NCBI RefSeq assembly: GCF_030373445.1
Contig: NZ_JAUCYU010000001.1
Span: 679,805-743,804 of the forward strand
Direction: 5' to 3'
From: Roseovarius sp.
Lineage (GTDB): Bacteria; Pseudomonadota; Alphaproteobacteria; Rhodobacterales; Rhodobacteraceae
Length of the DNA: 64,000 bases
The notes below the pieces were generated by a model. That model saw only the letters and a list, made by a program, of their open reading frames with translations. It was not told the DNA's origin and ran no database searches. Position 1 is the first letter of the stretch; every line of letters begins with the position of its first letter. Both the position numbers and the translations under genes were made by a program. Below, one piece after another: positions 6,740 through 14,554 of this stretch.

Positions 6740-8623
6740 ATGCACCTTCTCGATCTCATGGAACCGGAAGAGACCGTCGGCAACCTCTGGCACGACATGG
6801 CCAGCCGGATCGGCGCCGAGGTCACATACCCGCAGGCGAGCGTCGCGCTCGCCTCGGTCCGCCCCAGCCTCGCGGTGCTGTTCCGCTCGCTGGGCGGCGC
6901 GCCGGGGGTGGAGCTGTCCGAGGCCGCGGCCACGCTGGTGCGTCACCGGCGGCCCTTGCGGCACAAGCTGGGCGCCGAGCGCGATCACGAATGGGTCGCC
7001 CGGTTCGACGGCGAACGCCTGGCCCTGCCCCCCTTCATCGCCGCCTTCCCCGAACGCGGGCTGAACCGCGCCGCCTATTTCTGGCTGACGGCGCTGGCGG
7101 CCGGCTCGGACATCGCGGCCTTCGATTTCGCGGTGGATGGCCCCGCCCTCGACTGCGCCCAGATCCGCGCCAACATCGCGGCGGCCGACACGGCCTATGC
7201 CGCCTGTCCCGGCCTGCGGCAACCCTACGAACAGATGGCCCGGCTCTGCTGCGAGGCGCGCCCGGCGCTCCTGCGCCCCGCGCCGGAGGCGGCCATGGAA
7301 AACGCCATCCTCGACCAGCTCGGCGGCACCGCGCCGGCGCTCGCGCCCGCGCCCGCCGCGCGCCGTTACATGCCCGCCGCCCCCGTCCCGATCTGGCTGC
7401 GCTTCGCCACCCCGGGCGCCGGCGCCGCGGCGGCCGACGAACAGGCCGATCCGGCCGCGCCCCCGCCCACCGCCGCCCATACCAGCCGCAAACCCGGCCA
7501 GCGCAAGGACCAGGATCAGCAGAACCGCAAGGACAGCTTCATCATCCACCGCTTCGAATCGATCCTGTCCTGGGTCGAGTCGATGAACATCAACCGAAGC
7601 GTCGACGATGACGACGAGGACAACGCCCGGAAGGCGGCCGACGACCAGGACCAGGTCACCCTGTCGAAACAGGACCGCAAGACAGCGACCCGCCTGCGCC
7701 TCCATCTCGATCTCTCGCCCGCCGATGCCGAACACGAGGCGCTGGCGGGCGCCTACACCTATCCCGAATGGAACCACCGCAGCCGCAGCTACATGCCCGG
7801 TCACTGCCGCGTGCTCGACGCGCCCGCTCGCCCGTCCGGCACGCCCTTCCGGCCCGACACCCGCCGCATGCGCGAGGTCCGCCGCCAGTTCGAGGCGCTG
7901 CGCCCGCGGCGGATCCTGCAACCGCGCCAGGTGGACGGCTCCGAGCTCGACCTCGACGCCCTGCTGACCGCCCGCGCCGACCTGGCCGCCACCGGGCGCG
8001 GCTCCGACCGCATCTGGCAATCCGCCCGCCAGACCGAGCGCGACCTCTCCGTGGCCTTCCTGATCGACACCTCCCGCTCCACCGAGGCCGCGATCGGCGA
8101 CACCTCGGTGATCGAGGTCGCGCGCGAGGCGATGGCGGCGTTGGCCGGCGGCATCGACGCGGCGGGCGACCGGCTGGGCATCTGGGGCTTTTCCTCGCTG
8201 CGCCGCGACCGCGTGTTCCTGGCCCGCTGCAAGGGGTTCGACGCGCCCATGTCGCCCGAGATCACAGCCAATATCGGCGCCCTGACCCCCGGCCACTACA
8301 CCCGCCTCGGTGCCGCGATCCGCCATGTCAGCGCCCAGCTCGCCGACCAGCAGAGCGCCCGCAAGCTGCTGATCGTGCTGACCGACGGCAAGCCAAACGA
8401 CCTCGACCATTACGAGGGCCAGCACGGCATCGAGGACAGCCACATGGCCGTGCGCGAGGCCCGCAACGCCGGGCAAAGCCTGCACGGCATCGTCATCGAC
8501 GAGGACGGGCAGGACTGGTTCGCCCGCATCTTCGGCCGCGGCGGCTTCACCCTTATGCCCGATCCCGAACGCCTGACCCGGGCCCTGCCCGACATCTACC
8601 GCACCCAGACACAGGAGACCTGA
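6740..8623 (+). CDS. norD: NorD, von Willebrand factor A protein for NOR activation
   Basis: A 627-residue cytoplasmic protein with a C-terminal vWA domain. The MIDAS motif DTSRS lies at about residues 442-446 in AFLIDTSRSTEA, followed by LIVLTDGKPND. The middle (about residues 230-320) is proline-, alanine- and aspartate-rich and probably disordered. The frame is open far upstream into norQ, but the ATG at 6740, six bases after the norQ stop codon begins to end, gives the family's usual N-terminus (MHLLDLMEPEETVG). NorD pairs with NorQ in assembling active cNOR. One base separates its stop from the next small gene. Confidence 0.94.
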   Translation: MHLLDLMEPEETVGNLWHDMASRIGAEVTYPQASVALASVRPSLAVLFRSLGGAPGVELSEAAATLVRHRRPLRHKLGAERDHEWVARFDGERLALPPFIAAFPERGLNRAAYFWLTALAAGSDIAAFDFAVDGPALDCAQIRANIAAADTAYAACPGLRQPYEQMARLCCEARPALLRPAPEAAMENAILDQLGGTAPALAPAPAARRYMPAAPVPIWLRFATPGAGAAAADEQADPAAPPPTAAHTSRKPGQRKDQDQQNRKDSFIIHRFESILSWVESMNINRSVDDDDEDNARKAADDQDQVTLSKQDRKTATRLRLHLDLSPADAEHEALAGAYTYPEWNHRSRSYMPGHCRVLDAPARPSGTPFRPDTRRMREVRRQFEALRPRRILQPRQVDGSELDLDALLTARADLAATGRGSDRIWQSARQTERDLSVAFLIDTSRSTEAAIGDTSVIEVAREAMAALAGGIDAAGDRLGIWGFSSLRRDRVFLARCKGFDAPMSPEITANIGALTPGHYTRLGAAIRHVSAQLADQQSARKLLIVLTDGKPNDLDHYEGQHGIEDSHMAVREARNAGQSLHGIVIDEDGQDWFARIFGRGGFTLMPDPERLTRALPDIYRTQTQET

Positions 8624-8624
8624 C

Positions 8625-8801
8625 ATGCGCAGCCTGATCCTTCCCCTCGCCACGCTCTTCGCCTCGCCCGCCGTTGCCAAGAGCTTCGACCGCCCCATCC
8701 CCCAGGCCCAGTCGGCCACCGCCGAATTCTGGTACGCCATGGCCTGCATCGCGCTGATCGCCGCCATGATCGCGGTGCAGCAACTGGTCTCGCGGCGATG
8801 A
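8625..8801 (+). CDS. 58-residue exported or membrane peptide, possibly NnrT-like
   Basis: A tiny gene starting one base after norD and ending in an ATGA overlap with the next gene. The product begins with a signal-like segment (LILPLATLFASPAVA, then KSFDRPIPQAQSA) and has a C-terminal hydrophobic helix (about residues 35-52) ending in VSRR. After cleavage it would be a short single-span peptide facing the periplasm. Its position next to nnrS/nnrU recalls the small product called NnrT in Rhodobacter, but I cannot confirm identity. Coupling to norD and conserved-looking composition argue that it is real. Confidence 0.7.
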   Translation: MRSLILPLATLFASPAVAKSFDRPIPQAQSATAEFWYAMACIALIAAMIAVQQLVSRR

Positions 8802-9037
8802 CCCGGCAGGGGTGGCCCACCCGGCGCATCGCGCTGGCGCTCTACCCGTTCGGGGCCGGCGCCGCGGCGGTGAACGTCTTCTTCGCCTCGCTGATCTTCA
8901 GCTGGGTCGGCGGGCCGGTCGCCTCGACCGCATGGTCGCTGGGGCTGGGCTGTGCTATCGGGGCCCCCGCCACGTGGTATTTCGCCCGGCACATCCGTCA
9001 CCTGATGGACATGGCCGACGAAAAGGAGGCGTCATGA
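8798..9037 (+). CDS. 79-residue two-helix membrane protein of the nor cluster
   Basis: It starts in an ATGA overlap with the preceding peptide gene and ends in another ATGA overlap with the following one. Two hydrophobic segments are visible (about residues 10-35 and 42-63), with a basic N-terminus and a charged C-terminal tail (RHLMDMADEKEAS). No catalytic motif is seen. By position it could replace the small NorF-type product of other nor operons, but sequence alone does not show that. Two overlaps and correct frame statistics make it a credible gene of unknown function. Confidence 0.68.
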   Translation: MTRQGWPTRRIALALYPFGAGAAAVNVFFASLIFSWVGGPVASTAWSLGLGCAIGAPATWYFARHIRHLMDMADEKEAS

Positions 9038-9288
9038 AGATCGACATGCAATCCGGCAACCCGGCAATCGACGCGGCCGACCTGGCTGAACTGCTGGGCC
9101 TGACCCCGGACCAAGTGAAGGAGCGGATGCGCGACGGCCGCATCACCAGCCGGCTGGAGCACGGCGAGGACGAGGACGCCGGGAAGATGCGGCTCACCTT
9201 CTTTCACGATGACACGCGCGTCCGGCTGACCTGTTCCGAGGACGGGACCGTCCTCAAGACCATGCGCACCAGGACAGGGGTACGATGA
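9034..9288 (+). CDS. 84-residue soluble protein, resembles DUF6522-type proteins
   Basis: It starts within the preceding stop (ATGA, GGAGG ten bases upstream) and its own stop overlaps the nnrS start. The product is soluble. An N-terminal part (DAADLAELLGLTPDQVKERMRDGRI) reads like a small helical or DNA-binding-like unit, followed by a beta-rich part (MRLTFFHDDTRVRLTCSEDGTVL). It looks like the small alphaproteobacterial proteins grouped as DUF6522; that assignment is from memory of the pattern. Its coupling to nnrS suggests a role in NO metabolism or in NorB/NnrS assembly, which is inference. Confidence 0.66.
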   Translation: MKIDMQSGNPAIDAADLAELLGLTPDQVKERMRDGRITSRLEHGEDEDAGKMRLTFFHDDTRVRLTCSEDGTVLKTMRTRTGVR

Positions 9289-10475
9289 TGGCAAGAACAT
9301 CGGCAGACCAGGTGCGGGCGTGGCAGGGGCCGGCGCTTTTCAGCTTCGGGTTCCGGCCCTTTTTCCTGTTCGGCGCGCTCTGGGCCGTCGTGGCAATGCT
9401 CCTGTGGCTGCCCGCCCTGTCCGGGGCGATCACCCTGCCCACGCGGTTCGGCGCCGTCACCTGGCACGCGCATGAATTCCTCTTCGGGTATCTCGGCGCC
9501 GTGCTGGCCGGGTTCCTGCTGACGGCCGTACCCAACTGGACCGGCCGCCTGCCGATGGTGGGCTGGCGGCTGGCGGCGCTCTTCGCCCTATGGCTCGCCG
9601 GTCGCGTGGCGGTGCTGGTCTCCGGCCTCCTGCCTCCGGCGGCGGCCCCGGTCATCGACCTCGCCTTTCCGCTGGTGCTGGGGGGCCTGATCCTGCGCGA
9701 GATCCTGGCCGGCCGCAATTGGCGCAACTTGGTCGTGCTGGCCCTGCTGGCCGCCTTCACGCTCGCCAACGGGCTTTTCCACGCCGAGGCGCTCTCCGGC
9801 ACCTACGCCCCCCAGGGGATCGGGCTGCGCCTCGGCCTTGCCACCGCCATCATGATGATCGCCGTCATCGGCGGGCGCATCATCCCCTCCTTCACCCGGA
9901 ACTGGCTGGCGAAACAGGGCAACCCCGCGCGCCCCGCCCCGCTGATGCAGCGCTTCGACAAGCTGGTCCTGCTGGCCAGTATCGCCATCCTGGCACTCTG
10001 GGTCGCGCGGCCCTTCGAAACCGGGACCGGTGCGGCGCTCCTCGCGTTCGGCGGGTTGCACCTTGCGCGGCAGGCCCGCTGGCAGCCACACCATACGCTG
10101 CAGGAGCCGTTGCTGTGGGTGCTCCACGCCGCCTACCTCTTCCTTCCGCTGGGCGCGCTGGCTCTCGGGCTCGATCAGGTCATGGGCCAGCCGGGCACCG
10201 CCGGGGCCCAGCACCTGTGGATGGCCGGGGCCATTGGCGGGATGACCCTTGCGGTGATGACCCGCGCCAGCCTCGGACATACCGGCCAGGCCCTCACCGC
10301 GAACCGGGCGACGCTAGCGATCTACCTCTGCCTCTTCGCCTCGGTCCTGACGCGGTTCGGGGCGTCGGTCCACCTCGGGCTGATGCATCTGTCCGGGGCG
10401 CTCTGGCTTGCGGCCTTCGCCGGGTTCGTACTGGGCTACGGCCCGTCGCTCCTGCGCCCGAAACCGGGGAAATGA
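9285..10475 (+). CDS. nnrS: NnrS family membrane protein
   Basis: A 396-residue polytopic membrane protein with about 12 hydrophobic helices. The N-terminus (PALFSFGFRPFFLFGALWAV) and the pieces TWHAHEFLFGYLGAVLAGFLLTAVPNW and GGRIIPSFTRNW are typical of NnrS, a haem- and copper-containing protein first seen in Rhodobacter sphaeroides and linked to relief of NO stress. Histidines in WHAHEF and RASLGHTGQ are plausible metal or haem ligands. It overlaps the preceding small gene by four bases and precedes nnrU by one base, so all belong to one nor transcript. Confidence 0.94.
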   Translation: MMARTSADQVRAWQGPALFSFGFRPFFLFGALWAVVAMLLWLPALSGAITLPTRFGAVTWHAHEFLFGYLGAVLAGFLLTAVPNWTGRLPMVGWRLAALFALWLAGRVAVLVSGLLPPAAAPVIDLAFPLVLGGLILREILAGRNWRNLVVLALLAAFTLANGLFHAEALSGTYAPQGIGLRLGLATAIMMIAVIGGRIIPSFTRNWLAKQGNPARPAPLMQRFDKLVLLASIAILALWVARPFETGTGAALLAFGGLHLARQARWQPHHTLQEPLLWVLHAAYLFLPLGALALGLDQVMGQPGTAGAQHLWMAGAIGGMTLAVMTRASLGHTGQALTANRATLAIYLCLFASVLTRFGASVHLGLMHLSGALWLAAFAGFVLGYGPSLLRPKPGK

Positions 10476-10476
10476 C

Positions 10477-11145
10477 ATGGGATGGACCGGGTTCGCCACC
10501 GTCTTCGCGGCCTTCTTCCTCACGCACTCGATCCCGGTGCGCCCGGCCGTGAAATCCCGCCTCGTGGCCGTGATCGGCACGCGCGGCTTCGGGCTGGCCT
10601 ACTCGCTCCTCTCGGTCGCCATGCTCGCCCTCCTGGTCCGGTCCGCCGGCCAGGCCCCCTACGTCCAGCTCTGGCCACAGATGGAATGGCACCGCCATGC
10701 CGCCCACCTCGGCATGCTGGCGGTTTGCCTGATCCTCGCGCTCGCCGTCGCGCGGCCGAACCCGTTCTCCTTCGGCGGGGCGCGGAACGACAGCTTCGAC
10801 CCCGCCCGCCCGGGCATCGTGCGCTGGACGCGGCACCCGATCCTGCTGGCGCTGGCGCTCTGGGCGGGTGTCCACCTGTTGCCCAACGGCGACCTCGCCC
10901 ATGTCATCCTGTTCGGCGTGCTGGGCGGTTTCGCGCTGGCCGGCCGGGCACTGATCGACCGGCGCAAGCGGCACCGCCTCGGCACGCCCCGCTGGGAGGC
11001 GCTCGAGACCGCCCGCAAGGCCGCGCCGCTATGCCACGCACCGCGCTCCCCGATCGCCCTGCTCGTCCGGCTGCTCTTCGGCCTGGCGGCGTTCGCGGCC
11101 CTGCTGCTGGCCCACCCCCACGTGATCGGGGTGCCTGCCCTGTAA
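10477..11145 (+). CDS. nnrU: NnrU family membrane protein
   Basis: A 222-residue membrane protein with about six helices, with NnrU hallmarks FFLTHSIPVRPAVKSRLV, YSLLSVAMLALL, RHPILLALALWAGVHLLPNGD, and RRKRHRLGTPRWEAL. NnrU is needed for normal nirK/nor expression or NO reduction in Rhodobacter; the mechanism is unknown. The chosen ATG follows the nnrS stop by one base; the frame is open further upstream inside nnrS but with no sensible start. It appears to be the last gene of the nor operon. Confidence 0.92.
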   Translation: MGWTGFATVFAAFFLTHSIPVRPAVKSRLVAVIGTRGFGLAYSLLSVAMLALLVRSAGQAPYVQLWPQMEWHRHAAHLGMLAVCLILALAVARPNPFSFGGARNDSFDPARPGIVRWTRHPILLALALWAGVHLLPNGDLAHVILFGVLGGFALAGRALIDRRKRHRLGTPRWEALETARKAAPLCHAPRSPIALLVRLLFGLAAFAALLLAHPHVIGVPAL

Positions 11146-11207
11146 CCCTGCCGAGTCGGAAATGTGCGCTCCTTGAGTGCCCCGGGCCCCGCTGTCGACC
11201 AATCCCG

Positions 11208-11216
11208 TTGATGCAA
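11208..11216 (-). promoter_or_regulatory. TTGATGCAA site 1 (candidate MocR-type operator half)
   Basis: TTGATGCAA lies near the centre of an inverted repeat with 7-base arms (GACCAAT at 11197, ATTGGTC at 11225). Read on the minus strand it is TTGCATCAA, the same word that forms the direct repeats in the liv-operon promoter. ATATCG follows directly, and the same ATATCG follows site 2. Function is inferred from recurrence only. Confidence 0.4.
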
Positions 11217-11377
11217 TATCGCTTATTGGTCTAATAAAAAGGGTATCAATTTTACGTTGAGCCTACCGCGACCGTCCTAAATCAGGCAATGTCACGAGTG
11301 TCAGAACCCTCCGGGCGCAATCGAGTTCCACGTGAATTAATGCAAGGATTCCGACCGGTTGGACCGTATCACCCGCA

Positions 11378-11395
11378 GAAAACGGTAACGTTTTC
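11378..11395. promoter_or_regulatory. 18-base palindrome, LacI-operator-like
   Basis: GAAAACG, a GTAA spacer, then CGTTTTC: perfect 7-base arms. The shape resembles operators of LacI-family regulators (AAAACGTTTT cores), although the spacer is unusual. No LacI-family gene is in the window. It sits about 350 bases before the dpp-type operon. A stem-loop in RNA is an alternative reading. Confidence 0.4.
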
Positions 11396-11477
11396 ACCCG
11401 TTCCGGCCCGGTTGGCCAATCCCCGCTCTGGCATCGCCGGAGTTTGTCCTGATGTCTGACTTGACAATATGAATTAA

Positions 11478-11486
11478 TTGATGCAA
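11478..11486 (-). promoter_or_regulatory. TTGATGCAA site 2 (candidate MocR-type operator half)
   Basis: This is the second copy of TTGATGCAA in the dpp promoter gap, 270 bases from the first and again followed by ATATCG, here after four extra bases (CAAA). A TTGACA hexamer starts 17 bases before it. In the opposite orientation it matches the repeat unit of the liv promoter at 26028. Confidence 0.42.
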
Positions 11487-11747
11487 CAAATATCGTTACA
11501 TTTTGCGCTGAGTGCTACGCACTTTCGGGGCGAATGTAAGAAGAGACGCCCGGCGACCCCCGAGTAAATCGGATGCGCCGATTGAAGGGCGCCCTCTTCA
11601 CAAGGGAGGATCTGGTTTGACCGAATTGGCTTGCAGCTGGGCAGGCGGAGTGCACTTGCGAACGGCTTTCTTGCCCCGTGACGTGGCGCGCCCCGCAACG
11701 CCCTGCCCCGGAACCGCATGCACCGCAAGGCTCGCGAGCCGTCCGTC

Positions 11748-12665
11748 ATGACCCGGTTCATCTTCTTCCGGACGCAGCAGGCGCTGGTGACCGTCTTCCT
11801 CGTCACGGCGATCATCTTCGTCATCATACGCCTCGTCGGCGACCCGACGCACCTCATGCTGCCGCCCGAGGCGACAGAGGCCGACCGCGCGCTCCTGCGG
11901 GATGAAATGGGCCTGTCCGACCCGATACCGATCCAGTACCTGCGCTTCGTCGGCGACCTCGTGCAGGGCGACATGGGCACCTCCTACCGCTTCCGCCGGC
12001 CCGCGCTGGATGTGGTGATGGAGCGCCTCGGCGCGACCCTCCTGCTCACCAGCCTGTCCCTCGGCGTCGGCACGCTTGTCGGCATTCCGCTCGGCGTGGC
12101 CTCGGCCGTCCGGCGCGACACCGTCGTCGACATTCTCGCCAAGGGCGTCGCGATCTTCGGCCAGGCGGCCCCGCCCTTCCTGCTGGCGCTGCTGCTCGTC
12201 CGGCTGTTCTCGGTCGAGCTGCGATGGCTTCCCACCAGCGGGTATGGCAGCTTCAGCAACCTCATCCTGCCGGCGCTTGCGCTCGGGTGGTACTCCGCCG
12301 CCGGCATCCTGCGCCTGACCCGTTCCAGCATGCTCGAGGTGTTGGGCTCGGAATACGTCAAGATGGCACGCATCAAGGGCCTTCCGGCGCATGTCGTCAT
12401 CTACAAGCACGCCCTGAAGAATGCCTCCCTGCCGGTCCTCACCTTCATGGCGCTCCAGTTCGGCATCCTCATGGGTGGCGCCGTCGCGATCGAGGCGATC
12501 TTCGCCTGGCCCGGCGTGGGCAAGCTCATCCTCGATTCGATTTCCAACCTCGACTACGCCGTCGTCCAGGCCGCCGTGACCGTCTCGGCGCTGATCTTCG
12601 TCGGCCTCAACCTCGCAGTGGATATCCTCTATGCAATCATCGACCCGAGAATCCGCCTTGGTTGA
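11748..12665 (+). CDS. ABC transporter permease, DppB/OppB type
   Basis: A 305-residue inner-membrane permease with six predicted helices. It has the BPD_transp_1 coupling loop (EVLGSEYVKMARIKGLP), the usual C-terminal EAIFAWPGVGKL, and the N-terminal TM1 plus large periplasmic domain of DppB-type subunits. It forms the membrane pore with the DppC-like partner, whose gene overlaps its 3' end. Start chosen at ATG 11748 (MTRFIFFRTQQA), which overlaps the stop of a short upstream frame; ATG 11718 would add 10 residues. The transported compound could be a peptide, opine, nickel chelate or another small organic molecule. Confidence 0.92.
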   Translation: MTRFIFFRTQQALVTVFLVTAIIFVIIRLVGDPTHLMLPPEATEADRALLRDEMGLSDPIPIQYLRFVGDLVQGDMGTSYRFRRPALDVVMERLGATLLLTSLSLGVGTLVGIPLGVASAVRRDTVVDILAKGVAIFGQAAPPFLLALLLVRLFSVELRWLPTSGYGSFSNLILPALALGWYSAAGILRLTRSSMLEVLGSEYVKMARIKGLPAHVVIYKHALKNASLPVLTFMALQFGILMGGAVAIEAIFAWPGVGKLILDSISNLDYAVVQAAVTVSALIFVGLNLAVDILYAIIDPRIRLG

Positions 12666-13578
12666 CGAAACCGGGGAACGGCCACGGCACGTCGACGTTC
12701 CGGTTGCAACCGGGGTGACCGACACGAGTGTCGCCGTGAAGGCGGGCCAGCGCTCCACGTTCTGGCTGAAGAAGCTGCAGGTCGGCTTCGCGCTGTGCGT
12801 CGTCCTCGTGGTGATCGTCGCCTGCGCGCTCAGCGATGTTCTCGCGCCCTACGACCCCATCGCCATCTCCTTGGGCGCCACCCTCCAGCCGCCCTCGGCC
12901 GAGCACTGGCTGGGCACCGATCAGCTGGGCCGCGATATCCTGTCGCGCATCATGAAGGGCGGGCAGGTCTCGCTCCTGGTCGCCTTCACGGCGGTCTTCC
13001 TCGCCGGCGTGATCGGCGGGCTGGTCGGGGTCATCGCGGGCTATGTCGGCGGGGTGTTCGACGCGGTGGCCATGCGCCTCGCCGACGTGCAGTTCGCCCT
13101 GCCGGCGGTCATCCTCGCCCTCGTCCTCGTGGGCGCGGTGGGCTCGAGCCTGTTCAACCTGGTGATCGTCCTCAGCCTCGCCAACTGGGCCCGCTTCGCC
13201 CGCGTGCTGAGAAGCGAAACCCTCTCCCTGCGCGAACGCGGCTTCGTCGAGCTGGCCAAGCTCAGCGACGCCTCGACCACGCGCATCGTGCTCCGCCACA
13301 TCCTGCCCAACGTCATGAGCACCTTCATCGTGCTCGCCACGCTCGATATCGGGATCATCATCATCCTCGAGGCAACCCTCAGCTTCCTCGGGCTGGGCGT
13401 TCAGCCGCCCTACCCCTCCTGGGGCACGATGATCGCCGATGGCCGCGCCTTCCTCGAACAGGCGTGGTGGATCTCGATCTTCCCGGGCGTCGTGCTGATC
13501 CTGACGGTCCTATCGGGCAACATCCTCGGCGACGCGGCGCGCGACCGCCTTTCACCGACACTTTCCACGAAATGGTGA
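12631..13578 (+). CDS. ABC transporter permease, DppC/OppC type
   Basis: A 315-residue second permease. An N-terminal cytoplasmic tail of about 45 residues and TM1 are followed by the OppC-type signature PPSAEHWLGTDQLGRDILSR, then the BPD_transp_1 domain with coupling loop ETLSLRERGFVELAKLSDAS and the SFLGLGVQPPYPSWGTMI motif. The ATG at 12631 overlaps the preceding gene by 35 bases. A TTG at 12661 could be a later start, since the tail is longer than usual and poorly conserved in the family. It pairs with the DppB-like subunit. Confidence 0.92.
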   Translation: MQSSTRESALVDETGERPRHVDVPVATGVTDTSVAVKAGQRSTFWLKKLQVGFALCVVLVVIVACALSDVLAPYDPIAISLGATLQPPSAEHWLGTDQLGRDILSRIMKGGQVSLLVAFTAVFLAGVIGGLVGVIAGYVGGVFDAVAMRLADVQFALPAVILALVLVGAVGSSLFNLVIVLSLANWARFARVLRSETLSLRERGFVELAKLSDASTTRIVLRHILPNVMSTFIVLATLDIGIIIILEATLSFLGLGVQPPYPSWGTMIADGRAFLEQAWWISIFPGVVLILTVLSGNILGDAARDRLSPTLSTKW

Positions 13579-13582
13579 TGCC

Positions 13583-14554
13583 ATGAGCCCGCTTCTCAAC
13601 GTCGAAAACCTCGTCACCTGGATCGCCTCGCCCAAGGGCGTGATCTCGGCGGTCGACGACGTATCCTTTTCCGTCGACTCCGGCCGTACGCTCGCGCTGG
13701 TGGGCGAATCCGGCTCTGGCAAGAGCATGACCTGCCTGTCGGTCATGGGCCTCTTGCCGGAAAGCGGCAAGATCGGCGCCGGGCGGATCGAGTTCAAGGG
13801 CGAGAACCTCCTGGCCAAGACCCCGCGCGAGATGGAGCGCATCCGCGGTTCCCAGATCGGCATGATCCTTCAGGATCCGATGACGGCGCTCAACCCGCTC
13901 TTCACCATCGGCGACCAGGTCGCCGAGGCGTTCCGGCGGGAGAAACTGAGCAAGGCGGAAATCCGCGACCGCGTCATCGACGTGCTGCGCAAGGTCCGCA
14001 TCCCGGCCCCCGACAAGCGGCTCGGGGCCTATCCCCACCAGTTCAGCGGCGGCATGCGCCAGCGCGTGGCCATTGCCATCAACCTGGCCTCGTCCCCCCG
14101 CCTGCTGATCGCCGACGAACCGACGACGGCGCTCGACGTGACGGTCCAGCTCCAGATCCTCGAACTGCTCAGGCAGATCCAGGGCGACACCGGCATGGGC
14201 ATGATCCTCGTCACCCACGACCTGCATCTCGTCTCGCGCTTCTGCGACGATGTCGCGATCATGTACGCCGGCCGCATCGTCGAGGCCGGCCCCGTGAGCA
14301 AGGTCTTCAACGCCCCCGAACATCCCTACACCCAGGGTTTGCTCGACGCCGTGCCGACCCTCGACCAGGACGCCGAACGCCTGGCGCTGATCCCCGGCAA
14401 CCCGCCCACCATGCACAACCTGCCCGGTGGCTGCCGGTTCGAGCCCCGCTGCCCGGTCAGCCTCGGGCAATGCGCCTCGGAATATCCTGAATGGTACCGC
14501 CTCGGACAGGACCGCCGCGTCGCCTGCTGGCAGATGAAACAGAGGATCGCATGA
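13583..14554 (+). CDS. ABC transporter ATP-binding protein, DppD/OppD type
   Basis: A 323-residue ATPase: Walker A GESGSGKS at 41-48, Q-loop [11 protein letters not shown], signature [12 protein letters not shown], Walker [13 protein letters not shown]. It has the C-terminal oligopeptide-transporter extension with the cysteine cluster CRFEPRCP...C...C, which in OppD/DppF-type proteins can hold an Fe-S cluster. It starts 4 bases after the permease stop, and the second ATPase gene overlaps its stop (ATGA). Confidence 0.93.
   Translation: MSPLLNVENLVTWIASPKGVISAVDDVSFSVDSGRTLALVGESGSGKSMTCLSVMGLLPESGKIGAGRIEFKGENLLAKTPREMERIRGSQIGMILQDPMTALNPLFTIGDQVAEAFRREKLSKAEIRDRVIDVLRKVRIPAPDKRLGAYPHQFSGGMRQRVAIAINLASSPRLLIADEPTTALDVTVQLQILELLRQIQGDTGMGMILVTHDLHLVSRFCDDVAIMYAGRIVEAGPVSKVFNAPEHPYTQGLLDAVPTLDQDAERLALIPGNPPTMHNLPGGCRFEPRCPVSLGQCASEYPEWYRLGQDRRVACWQMKQRIA

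Larger units (their letters stand above)
11146..11747. other. 602-base regulatory gap before the dpp-type operon
   Basis: No credible long gene is present, and the segment is clearly more AT-rich than its neighbours. It holds: an inverted repeat GACCAAT/ATTGGTC (11197-11203 and 11225-11231) enclosing TTGATGCAA; a palindrome GAAAACG-GTAA-CGTTTTC (11378-11395); a TTGACA (11461-11466); and a second TTGATGCAA (11478-11486). A strong ribosome site GGGAGG (11604-11609) is followed by a 44-codon frame that opens with TTG at 11617 and stops in an ATGA overlap with the first dpp gene. This is the likely promoter and operator region of the operon that follows. Confidence 0.6.

Noticed and set aside
6725..9001. 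758-codon minus frame opposite norD and the small genes
   Set aside because: It is a composition-driven shadow of the GC-rich norD; no motif, and it would run against the coupled nor operon.
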